DNA of 64,000 nucleotides from Tetrapisispora phaffii CBS 4417 (taxonomy: Eukaryota; Ascomycota; Saccharomycetes; Saccharomycetales; Saccharomycetaceae). The notes under the pieces were generated by a model, which ran no database searches, was not told the DNA's origin, and worked only from the letters and a program-made list of their open reading frames with translations. The stretch's first letter is position 1; every line of letters starts with the position of its first letter. Positions 11,087 to 19,447 of this stretch are shown in pieces. The translations under genes were made by a program, and so were the position numbers. Location of the stretch: contig NC_016531.1 of NCBI RefSeq assembly GCF_000236905.1, forward strand, positions 372,001 to 436,000. The letters run 5' to 3'.

Positions 11087-11095
11087 CCTCATCGC
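11087..11095 (-). promoter_or_regulatory. PAC-like element (reverse orientation)
   Basis: CCTCATCGC, the complement of GCGATGAGG, matches the PAC core GCGATGAG bound by Dot6/Tod6 and Pbf factors in S. cerevisiae. It lies about 30 bp from a forward PAC motif, between SEC16 and ELP3. Confidence 0.5.
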
Positions 11096-11122
11096 TAGGA
11101 AAAAAAAAAAGAAAACTCAACA

Positions 11123-11155
11123 GCGATGAGATGTGATGAGATGTGATGAGATGAA
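11123..11155 (+). promoter_or_regulatory. PAC motif expanded as a GATGAGATGT tandem repeat
   Basis: Starts with GCGATGAGATG, a perfect PAC core, and continues as about 2.6 tandem copies of the decamer GATGAGATGT, about 100-130 bp upstream of the ELP3 ATG. PAC is known mainly from ribosome-biogenesis and RNA polymerase I/III genes; use by a tRNA-modification gene is an inference. Confidence 0.5.
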
Positions 11156-11252
11156 ATGAATATGTAACTTATAAAAGAACTTCATCGCAATTTTATTCAG
11201 CTTATTGATGAACTGGATAAGGTGAGAAGCCGTCGTCTGATAGAACATAACA

Positions 11253-12941
11253 ATGGGTCGTCACGGTAAGGGTCCAAAAACTAACAAGAGCCAGAATTTG
11301 GCACCAGAAAAAGAGCGTTTTATTCAATGTTGCACTGATATCACTTTAGAGTTGACTAATTCTCTAACATCCAGTTCCACCAGAGAGATTAATTTGAATG
11401 GGCTGATTACGAAATACTCGAAAAAATACAAACTGAAACAGCAGCCTAGGTTGACCGATATTATCAACTCTATCCCAGATCAATACAAGAAGCATTTATT
11501 GCCAAAATTGAAAGCAAAACCAGTTAGAACGGCATCTGGTATAGCTGTGGTGGCCGTTATGTGTAAACCACATCGTTGTCCACATATAGCCTACACTGGT
11601 AACATTTGTGTTTACTGTCCCGGTGGTCCGGACTCGGATTTCGAGTATTCCACTCAATCGTATACTGGTTACGAGCCCACATCGATGAGAGCCATTAGAG
11701 CTCGTTATGACCCTTACGAGCAAGCTAGAGGTAGAGTAGAACAACTAAAGCAACTGGGTCACTCCATCGATAAGGTTGAGTACGTTGTCATGGGTGGTAC
11801 TTTCATGTCTTTACCTAAGGACTATCGTGAAGATTTTATTGTCAATTTGCATAACGCTTTATCAGGTTTCAATGGTACTGATATTGATGAGGCAATTAAA
11901 TATTCCCAACAAAGTTTAACAAAGTGTGTCGGTATCACAATTGAAACTAGACCGGATTATTGTACTCCAACTCATTTGGATGATATGTTGAAATATGGTT
12001 GTACAAGATTAGAGATTGGTGTACAGTCATTATATGAAGATGTCGCACGTGATACAAATAGAGGTCATACTGTTAAATCTGTCTGTGAAACTTTTGCTAT
12101 TGCTAAAGATGCAGGTTATAAAGTCGTTTCACATATGATGCCTGATCTACCAAACGTTGGCATGGAGAGAGATATTGAACAATTCAAAGAATATTTTGAA
12201 AATCCAGACTTTAGAACAGATGGTTTGAAAATTTACCCAACGTTAGTCATCAGAGGTACAGGTTTATATGAACTATGGAAAACAGGACGTTATCAATCTT
12301 ATAATGCTAATGCCTTAGTTGATTTAGTTGCCAGAATTATGGCATTAGTCCCACCGTGGACAAGAATTTACCGTGTCCAAAGAGATATTCCAATGCCACT
12401 GGTTACCTCAGGTGTGGATAATGGTAACTTAAGAGAGTTAGCACTAGCAAGAATGAAAGATTTTGGTACAACTTCCCGTGATATTCGTACAAGAGAAGTC
12501 GGCATACAGGAAGTGCATCACAAGATTCAGCCGGATCAAGTTGAATTGATCAGAAGAGACTATTATGCTAATGGTGGTTGGGAAACATTCTTAGCCTATG
12601 AAGATCCGAAGCAAGATATCTTGATTGGTCTTCTAAGATTAAGAAAACCTTCTAAGAAGCATACATATAGAAAAGAATTTACTGCACAAAGAACATCGAT
12701 AGTTAGAGAACTACATGTATACGGTTCGGTTGTTCCATTGCACTCTAGAGATCCACGTAAATTCCAACATCAAGGTTTTGGTACTTTGCTTATGGAAGAA
12801 GCTGAGAGAATTGCACGTGAAGAACATGGCTCTGAGAAGATTTCAGTCATTTCCGGTGTTGGTGTAAGAAATTACTATGCAAAATTAGGTTACGAATTGG
12901 ATGGTCCATATATGTCTAAAAAATATAAATCAGGATTGTGA
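11253..12941 (+). CDS. ELP3: Elongator catalytic subunit Elp3
   Basis: 562 residues, nearly identical along its length to S. cerevisiae Elp3 (557). The radical-SAM part holds the [4Fe-4S] cysteines in [15 protein letters not shown] (about C109, C119, C122), with partner segments [12 protein letters not shown] and [11 protein letters not shown]. The C-terminal third is a GNAT acetyl-CoA domain ([16 protein letters not shown], near residue 510). Elp3 makes the cm5 modification on wobble uridine of tRNAs together with Elp1, Elp2 and Elp4-6. Orthologue of YPL086C, divergent from SEC16. The coding sequence shows stronger codon bias than its neighbours, as expected for a conserved, well-expressed enzyme. 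Confidence 0.98.
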   Translation: MGRHGKGPKTNKSQNLAPEKERFIQCCTDITLELTNSLTSSSTREINLNGLITKYSKKYKLKQQPRLTDIINSIPDQYKKHLLPKLKAKPVRTASGIAVVAVMCKPHRCPHIAYTGNICVYCPGGPDSDFEYSTQSYTGYEPTSMRAIRARYDPYEQARGRVEQLKQLGHSIDKVEYVVMGGTFMSLPKDYREDFIVNLHNALSGFNGTDIDEAIKYSQQSLTKCVGITIETRPDYCTPTHLDDMLKYGCTRLEIGVQSLYEDVARDTNRGHTVKSVCETFAIAKDAGYKVVSHMMPDLPNVGMERDIEQFKEYFENPDFRTDGLKIYPTLVIRGTGLYELWKTGRYQSYNANALVDLVARIMALVPPWTRIYRVQRDIPMPLVTSGVDNGNLRELALARMKDFGTTSRDIRTREVGIQEVHHKIQPDQVELIRRDYYANGGWETFLAYEDPKQDILIGLLRLRKPSKKHTYRKEFTAQRTSIVRELHVYGSVVPLHSRDPRKFQHQGFGTLLMEEAERIAREEHGSEKISVISGVGVRNYYAKLGYELDGPYMSKKYKSGL

Positions 12942-13306
12942 TTCCGTAAATTGAGGTTTCTGGTTACTATAAATAAAATATTTAAATATTCAAACATTTA
13001 AGGCTACTGATAATGTTAAAAGTGATACTAGAGTTTCTATCAATACCCACTGGCACTATTAATTAGAAAGGTAACGGCTAGTAAATGCGAGTTGTGAGGG
13101 TTGCATTCCATCTGTATTCCATATTATTATAAACTGTTTTCATCTACCTCACACAATGAATACTATATATATGTTTGTTATATTCATCCAGTTATAAAGG
13201 GATATAATTTTTTGGAATATTATATATCATATATTTATATACGTATTTTATTGTTTTATTAGTTAACATTATAATTCAGAGCCACAGAATAAGTAGTCTG
13301 ATATTA
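12942..13306. other. convergent 3' region ELP3/YDC1
   Basis: 365 bases, very AT-rich, with TATATA tracts typical of yeast polyadenylation regions. No gene seen. Confidence 0.6.
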
Positions 13307-14257
13307 CTATTGGTTTTTCTTTTCCTCTTCGATCACATACGGACCGTTCAACGTCAATGAATAATTTGTACACGGTTTGTAATCCCTTTGAATTACTTCT
13401 GGGATAAAACCCCATCTCCATATAAATTTATAATCTTCACCTTTATGAATTGTCAAAATTCTTAAATATTGCAGGAACATGATATAATAGTATACACCTG
13501 TTCCTGTTAATAAATGCCACCATCCATGCAATTCAAAGAATGCACCAAATGGAAGTAATAAATATTTTCTTCTAATATGAATCCAAAGTGAACAGAATTG
13601 ATTATCTAAATTCCAAGCAATAAATCCAACTAGAAACAGTATGGTCCCTATTACCATGCAAGAATGCAGGTTAGATATGGCGGTTTTATCCTTAATTTTC
13701 TTTTGGGTTAATAAAAATGACATTGCAGCGACACAAATATTCAATAGTGCATATGCTATTTGATGAATTGCTGGTTTCTTAAAGATAATGTAAAGAACAC
13801 TCAAACTAGTGACACCGATAAAAATAATAGACCCAACAACAACCTGTCTCTTCTTGGAGATATTGATGCTTGTGTCATCATCAGCTGGTCTATCCAAATA
13901 TTCAGTAAATTCACAGATCATTGACCAACTTGGTATACAAGTTGCATATAACATCGGAAGTTCGTCTAACAATTGATAATTATAGCTCAAACTCATGTGA
14001 AACAACCAAGATCCTATACCAACAAGCGCAAACCCAAGGCCAATTAAAATAAATTTGGTCTCTAATTGCGAACGGTATGCAGCATAAGTAGTATACAAAG
14101 CAGTAGAGACAAAAACAGCATTAGTCAACGTATTAGACCATTCTGCGATATATGAAGAGACAACATAGTTCTCCTCACACCAATCGATTGTAGATGTAAC
14201 TTCCCCCCAATATCCTTCAACTGGTGCATCAGGGTATGACCATCTTAAATAATTCAT
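13307..14257 (-). CDS. YDC1: alkaline dihydroceramidase (Ydc1/Ypc1 family)
   Basis: 316 residues with about seven hydrophobic segments. Family signatures are present: STIDWCEENYVVS near the N-terminus, SWLFHMSL (catalytic Ser and metal His) and ELHGWWHLLTGTGVY (the two C-terminal metal-binding His). These ER enzymes hydrolyse ceramide or dihydroceramide to a free fatty acid and a long-chain base. S. cerevisiae has two copies from the genome duplication, YDC1 (YPL087W) and YPC1 (YBR183W). From memory, this protein reads closer to Ydc1 (for example PAIHQ, LQYLRILT, FIWRWGF); a tree would be needed to be certain. It closes block A, where the two S. cerevisiae regions share this gene. Confidence 0.9.
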   Translation of the reverse strand: MNYLRWSYPDAPVEGYWGEVTSTIDWCEENYVVSSYIAEWSNTLTNAVFVSTALYTTYAAYRSQLETKFILIGLGFALVGIGSWLFHMSLSYNYQLLDELPMLYATCIPSWSMICEFTEYLDRPADDDTSINISKKRQVVVGSIIFIGVTSLSVLYIIFKKPAIHQIAYALLNICVAAMSFLLTQKKIKDKTAISNLHSCMVIGTILFLVGFIAWNLDNQFCSLWIHIRRKYLLLPFGAFFELHGWWHLLTGTGVYYYIMFLQYLRILTIHKGEDYKFIWRWGFIPEVIQRDYKPCTNYSLTLNGPYVIEEEKKNQ

Positions 14258-14640
14258 TTTTCCTTAACCTTTCCTAATGGTATATATTATTGTTCAACCC
14301 AAGTTACGATTTTACAACTACAAACATGCAAAAGAAATAACTCCCTGCTGAGGTAGAGTTCTTATATATATATATATATGGGTATGTGGTCGACTGTCCC
14401 CTACTATAAAAAGTTGCAATTTAGCTGAACAGTGATGAGTATTATTTAGCATTGCTTCCTTTAATGTGTCAATAGATTTCTTATGAAACCTCTACAAGAA
14501 ATATACTGCAAATTCAAGACCATCGCAAATTTCAATGGACACATAACAATTTTGAGGGAAATAACCTTTATTGCGGTGGAAACGACAACGACAGCGAGAG
14601 ATACCGCAACACGCTGCCTGTTCCAGGCGGGCAAAAAAGC
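14258..14640. other. intergenic, YDC1 promoter and tRNA 3' flank
   Basis: 383 bases. Contains an (AT)n microsatellite at about 14361-14380. No gene supported; small open frames overlapping the tRNA are shadows. Confidence 0.6.
14633..14638 (-). terminator. RNA polymerase III terminator of tRNA-Gln
   Basis: Six A on the plus strand, i.e. TTTTTT on the tRNA strand, beginning 2 bases past the tRNA 3' end. Confidence 0.85.
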
Positions 14641-14712
14641 AGGTCCTACCCGGATTCGAACCGGGGTTGGTCGGATCAAAACCGACAGTGATAACCACTA
14701 CACTATAGGACC
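14641..14712 (-). tRNA. tRNA-Gln (anticodon UUG), no intron
   Basis: 72 nt on the minus strand. The 7-bp acceptor stem GGTCCTA/TAGGACC closes perfectly, with discriminator T. The D arm contains the A box TAGTGTAGTGG, the anticodon loop in CGGTTTTGATCCG gives TTG, and the T arm with GGTTCGAATCC is a perfect B box. The sequence is almost that of S. cerevisiae tRNA-Gln(UUG), differing mainly in the paired acceptor positions. It sits where the gene order switches from YPL/YBR-type to YMR/YKL-type genes. Confidence 0.97.
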
Positions 14713-15746
14713 GTGATTTCATGAATTGTACGGTTCACCAGCTACGCCACACCGGCTTTACCAAGTCGAGTTAGACTACTGAGCTACTGTATGGCAACTA
14801 AGATGTATCCAATAGCTCGGTTCAATGACAATAGACACATTATTCATGAAGTGTGTCAACAATGGTAGATGCAACCTGGACTTGTCAAAAAAGAAAACGT
14901 TTAAAAAGTGACCCAATATCAGAGATTGAAGGGAAGCTTAAACATCATTCATATTATTTAGAATATATAGTTTTAAGAGAAACGAGCGTAATTGATGTGC
15001 ACAACAGGCTAAAAAGACCCACTGAATGCACTTCCATATCTGATTATAGTAACCCTACTGTAAGACCATATTCCTGAGTAACAATATTACTACACCAGAC
15101 CTCATATTATAACAAGTTTGAGGGGGCAACTGGAATAATAGATTGCTCGTCAAAGTAGGTCAGTGCTCGACTTTCCAGGATCACGACCAGATGATATCTT
15201 GAAATGGGTTTATGTACTGATTGTTCTCATACATTTCATCACGATTTGTGTCTGCATTTTGAGCACGTATATCAAAATACCGTAACAGCCATTAACCATA
15301 ACCTCTCGCATAGATAGCGTTGGCAATTGGACACAGGATCTTCCAGATGGCATGTGGATCATGGCTATTCAACACTGCAAGTATTACACACAACATGCTT
15401 AGATTGAATAGGCGATCAAGAACGAGAAAACGACACTACAAAATATTGATCACAGATACAACTGAATGGTAGGAGACCACTTTCTGGTTATCTCAATACA
15501 GCCTTAGTATCCATGGTGCTTAATGCATCACATGCAGTTCACTATATATTGACTCTTATAACAATTAATTAACTCTTTATAAATTTCAATACTTTATTTA
15601 AAACGATATTACTTGAAAAATATTTACGCTGTAGCGTAAATATTTATAAAAAAAGGTCGACAAATTTAAAAGAACAAACAATTCTAGTGATACTGAAATA
15701 TGAAGAAAGTACTAAACTAACATAATCAGATAACTAACTGGAAATA
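14713..15746. other. gene-poor region between tRNA-Gln and FAR3
   Basis: About 1 kb at a synteny switch. The first 90 bases hold two A-box-like segments (14738-14749 and 14776-14786, minus strand) that may be tRNA remnants. A 71-codon frame starting with ATG at 14862 has no recognisable homology. I found no LTR ends or transposon coding sequence. The last 150 bases are AT-rich and probably the FAR3 promoter. Confidence 0.5.
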
Positions 15747-16364
15747 ATGGAACCTAATTCTGCTGATAATTTCGAGTGTATCCTTCAGTTGACACGCTTT
15801 CTAAGCTCAGAATGCAGATCAAGCAGAGAGCAAACTGATAATTTAGCAACTTTGCTTAACAGACTAGCAGATCAGTCGGGCATAATATTTGAAGAGACAA
15901 GTGGAAATACTCCTGATGAAGAATTGCAGAAGTACAATGAAATAGTGCAGAAATCAGAGGAAGAACTTTTGATAGAAGAAAATTATAAACTATTATATCA
16001 AATTGAACAACAAGAATATATAAATTCGAAAATCCGGTCACTCATAAATAATATTGCCGAACACATAAACTCAATCAAACTATTTCTTATAGAAGAACGT
16101 ATAATTAAAGATAATAAGAAAGTAGATTTCATAATGGATCCTAATGAACTCGATACCATACGGCAATCAACTGAAACTTTAAAAACTTCGAAGGATATTC
16201 TTCAAACGAAGATAAACTCTGCTCTACATAACCTTCGCTTAATACTCAAGGAAACTAACTTTCAGAACATAGATAAAACAACATTTGAATTTAGACAGTT
16301 TCAGAAAAGCATAAAAATATTGAATGATATTTATAATGCTAAATTGGATGTTTTTGATCTATAA
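15747..16364 (+). CDS. FAR3: Far3, STRIPAK-like pheromone arrest/TORC2-antagonist subunit
   Basis: 205 residues (S. cerevisiae Far3: 204), largely helical and coiled-coil. The N-terminus DNFECILQLTRFLSSECRSS followed by LLNRLADQSGI aligns with the Far3 start as I recall it, and the segment YQIEQQEYINSKIRSLINNI is also conserved. Far3 belongs to the Far3-Far7-Far8-Far9-Far10-Far11 complex at the ER, which maintains pheromone arrest and opposes TORC2. S. cerevisiae FAR3 (YMR052W) neighbours STB2 (YMR053C), as here, which supports the call independently of sequence. Confidence 0.85.
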   Translation: MEPNSADNFECILQLTRFLSSECRSSREQTDNLATLLNRLADQSGIIFEETSGNTPDEELQKYNEIVQKSEEELLIEENYKLLYQIEQQEYINSKIRSLINNIAEHINSIKLFLIEERIIKDNKKVDFIMDPNELDTIRQSTETLKTSKDILQTKINSALHNLRLILKETNFQNIDKTTFEFRQFQKSIKILNDIYNAKLDVFDL

Positions 16365-16494
16365 TATTCAATATTTAAATTGAATATATATGCATTTAAT
16401 TCATGGCACTAATACTCCTTAAATCTGGAATTTGATAAGAGAGGCAGTCAAAATAGATAGCTATTTAATGTGAGTAATTTATAGATATATGAAA

Positions 16495-18885
16495 TCAACA
16501 CCCATGTAAAGTTTTTTCTGTCTCAGACTGATTATTGACTGATGCATTATTTTGAAAGGAAGAGAAATATGATAAAACAATCTCTTTAAAGTATAAATAA
16601 TACTTGTTAATTAATTTTGCACTTACTGAATTGTAATTACAATCTTCAGTATCAATAAATGTTTTTAAATGATCCTCAAATGGTGCCCTGGTCAATAGTG
16701 AGCCTACTTTGGATTCGTTAGAAGTATCTCTTACCATAAACGATTTTTCTACGGATCGTAGCTTCGTATCCAAGTGCCTTACACTATGCTCAACATCTCT
16801 CATACGCCTGTCCAAAATTCTCATATTATATCTTAACTTGGAAATTAAAGACTCTAATTCATGCATTTCATTATTGACAAGTTCCTTCTTTTTCTTTATA
16901 CCTGACTGGATGTTATCTATTTTTTTGACGTCAACAATATAATTATTATACGAGTTTTGTAGTTCCTTTTTTAGCTCAAAAAATCGTTCTTCATCTTCTA
17001 TTAATCCGGAATTTTCTTCTACTAAATCAGCAAATGATTTCTTTTTATGTTTTTCAATGTTCTTTATACCTAGATCAACTTTTACCTTTAAAAGATCTCT
17101 AGCCATCTTGATAAGTGATGGATCGAAGGGAAGCTCCCAATTCTCAATTACATCTTGTACTTTAGAGAATGACGCCGATCTATGCAATGAGAAACATTCC
17201 TTGTTTTTGTTGGATGTATATAGATTTCGAGTACCGTCATTAAAAAATGGGATAGAATTTCTTCTGTAATACTCTCTTTGATATGTAACATTAATACCAT
17301 AATTTAACTTGTATTTATTTTCATCGTAATTGCATATCATTGACGACAATGACATAGATGATGAATTGGAATCAAAACGCTTCAAATCAAAGTTTTGACT
17401 ATCTGTATTATTGGTGTTTGGGTAACCGTCACCTGGCAAAGGGCTATTCGAATATATTCCATTTAATTCAGTAGATGACGGTTGTTCTTTTACTACACGT
17501 AATAAATCGATATGTTGGTCTCGGACCGCTTTATTAATGTCACCTTTATGATATTTTATTTTGCAAAAAGCTTCATTGCCAATCAAACTTCGGGCAGATT
17601 TCCTTAACCTCCCCTTTCCTTTCCATAATAGGCCCAGGGAGCCACCATCGATATTTTGGATAAATTCATCGAAATCAATGGTAATAATTTCATTTGCTAG
17701 TAACTTACTTCTTTTACCAGCTATATCAAGTACTGTTGATTTAACTGCCTTTTTTAGTTTGAATATATCTGAGTTGTAAGTTTTATGAGAGACTGCGAAT
17801 AATTTATCTAGTGTTTGATGATCTAAGTAAACTTTAGTCTGATTTCTTTGAATGTTATATCTTTTTTGAAATGAAAATATTGCTGATATAAATTCTTCTT
17901 CTTCAAAAGGATCTTTCGAATTCGTACAATCAGCAATTACTAATTTAGAATGGCAACTTAAAACAAAACTAAATATTGCAGCAACCGTTCTAGTACCTAA
18001 TGCAGCTTCATTTTTCGGTTTTTCTATGCCCATGTATAATTTACCATACTGTTCCCACCAAATATTTATTGCTCTTTTAATTTCATCATATATTATACCT
18101 TCCTTTGGTGTATCTGAGCTAAATAAATCGAAATAACTTAAAGCAATTTGAAGTAAAGACACAAAATCAATAATCGGATTATATGATGAGATGATGGCGC
18201 CACCATGCTTGTTGCCATTCATAGTCTGGGATAATTCAGAACTTGACGGTAATGGTAAAAAAGAATCTCTAATACTATGATCCATGGATATTTTATAAAT
18301 TTGAGAGAACTTATCTTCTGCTGCTGTAGTGGGAAAATTTAATAATAATGCAGACCTACCACCACAATGTAATCTTTTTAAATCAAAATTCACTTTAAAG
18401 TTATCCCAGATCAATCTGATATCACCACATTCAATATGGAGAAGGTTCAATTTCGAGTCCACTGTAAACAAATTTGTGATAAATAAAGTACCTTCTGGAA
18501 TAGTTTTCGGTTTTGCTACCTCCATCAGCTCCATATAATATTTTCGGAACATAGATGGCCAATTATTGGGATTAAGTGGCAAAAGAACTTGAACGGCAGA
18601 GATAGCATCTTTACTATTACCAGTAAAGCATGTTATTAAACTTGAAACCTTACCTTCAGCAACCCATTGCTCTACAATATACATTTCAAACCCGGTAAGT
18701 TGTATTTCGTCATAAACTAAATCAGAACATTTATGAAGCCTAATATGGTAAAGAGCTCTAATGTCTGGGAAAATAAAGACACCTAACCCATCATCTGAAT
18801 TGCTTGTGAAATTGTCTCGTTGAGATTCCTCATTATCAAATGTTGATCCATGAAAATGTGCATTATCTTCATTCATTCGAAACAT
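16495..18885 (-). CDS. STB6: Stb6/Stb2 family Sin3-binding protein
   Basis: 796 residues; S. cerevisiae Stb6 is 766 and Stb2 about 850. The N-terminal third has the conserved GTLFITNL...LNLLHIECGDIRLIW and LKRLHCGGRSALLL segments of the pair. Further conserved pieces are GGSLGLLWKGKGRLRK (near 420) and ENWELPFDPSLIKMARDLLKVK (near 590). Residues about 610-725 form a long charged coiled coil. The family was found by binding to the co-repressor Sin3; its molecular role is poorly known. The gene lies between FAR3 (as STB2 does) and LHS1 (as STB6 does), so it sits at the duplicated anchor; whether it descends from STB2 or STB6 is not settled by gene order. Confidence 0.88.
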   Translation of the reverse strand: MFRMNEDNAHFHGSTFDNEESQRDNFTSNSDDGLGVFIFPDIRALYHIRLHKCSDLVYDEIQLTGFEMYIVEQWVAEGKVSSLITCFTGNSKDAISAVQVLLPLNPNNWPSMFRKYYMELMEVAKPKTIPEGTLFITNLFTVDSKLNLLHIECGDIRLIWDNFKVNFDLKRLHCGGRSALLLNFPTTAAEDKFSQIYKISMDHSIRDSFLPLPSSSELSQTMNGNKHGGAIISSYNPIIDFVSLLQIALSYFDLFSSDTPKEGIIYDEIKRAINIWWEQYGKLYMGIEKPKNEAALGTRTVAAIFSFVLSCHSKLVIADCTNSKDPFEEEEFISAIFSFQKRYNIQRNQTKVYLDHQTLDKLFAVSHKTYNSDIFKLKKAVKSTVLDIAGKRSKLLANEIITIDFDEFIQNIDGGSLGLLWKGKGRLRKSARSLIGNEAFCKIKYHKGDINKAVRDQHIDLLRVVKEQPSSTELNGIYSNSPLPGDGYPNTNNTDSQNFDLKRFDSNSSSMSLSSMICNYDENKYKLNYGINVTYQREYYRRNSIPFFNDGTRNLYTSNKNKECFSLHRSASFSKVQDVIENWELPFDPSLIKMARDLLKVKVDLGIKNIEKHKKKSFADLVEENSGLIEDEERFFELKKELQNSYNNYIVDVKKIDNIQSGIKKKKELVNNEMHELESLISKLRYNMRILDRRMRDVEHSVRHLDTKLRSVEKSFMVRDTSNESKVGSLLTRAPFEDHLKTFIDTEDCNYNSVSAKLINKYYLYFKEIVLSYFSSFQNNASVNNQSETEKTLHGC

Positions 18886-19447
18886 ATATTTTAAACCCTT
18901 CTGGATATAATGTTAAAGGGTTGCTATCAATTAACAACTAACAATATTGCACCGAGTATAAAATTGTTTATGCAACTAAAAACTGCTTATCCCTCCATTT
19001 AAAACATATAAACTCAAACTTGATATTTAAATGTTCTTAATATATATTATTCATGTTACTTACTATTCATTTTATTGAAAGCTATATTTTAATATCAATC
19101 TTTATATTTTTATATTCTTTCATGCAGGCTCCAAGTTGAAAAATGTAGAGGTCCGAATATTAACTTCTAAGCACAGTAATAATTTAAGAAGAATAAACAG
19201 CAAAATCAATTATATGTACATTATTTCATATAAAAATAGATTTAAATATTTGGAAAGTATTAATATATTCATTATTTTTAGTTAGTTAGATAAATAGTTA
19301 TACAACCATTAACAGGTTTTATTTTATAAAAGCATTTTGGATAGGTAAATAACAAGTCGAAAGGAAGTGAAACCTTTATTGCTAACACATTGTTGAATCC
19401 CATCCAAATGTTTTGCTACACCTCCGATATAATATCAGTTGCAAATA
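18886..19447. other. intergenic, STB6 promoter and LHS1 3' flank
   Basis: 562 bases, very AT-rich. No gene or regulatory site that I can defend. Confidence 0.6.

Larger units (their letters stand above)
10511..11252. other. divergent promoter region SEC16/ELP3
   Basis: 742 bases. Holds a Reb1-type TTACCCG at 11012-11018, a run of A at about 11099-11110, and two PAC-type motifs in opposite orientation (listed separately). An open frame at 10689-10922 (77 codons) has no recognisable homology and overlaps promoter sequence; I do not call it. Confidence 0.6.

Noticed and set aside
14853..15077. Short frame in the tRNA-FAR3 gap as a gene
   Set aside because: Opens with GTG, first ATG at 14862, no homology, next to apparent tRNA remnants; more likely chance.
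14713..15640. Solo LTR of a Ty-type element near tRNA-Gln
   Set aside because: I searched for TGTTG...CAACA-type ends, target duplications and primer-site sequence and found nothing convincing.
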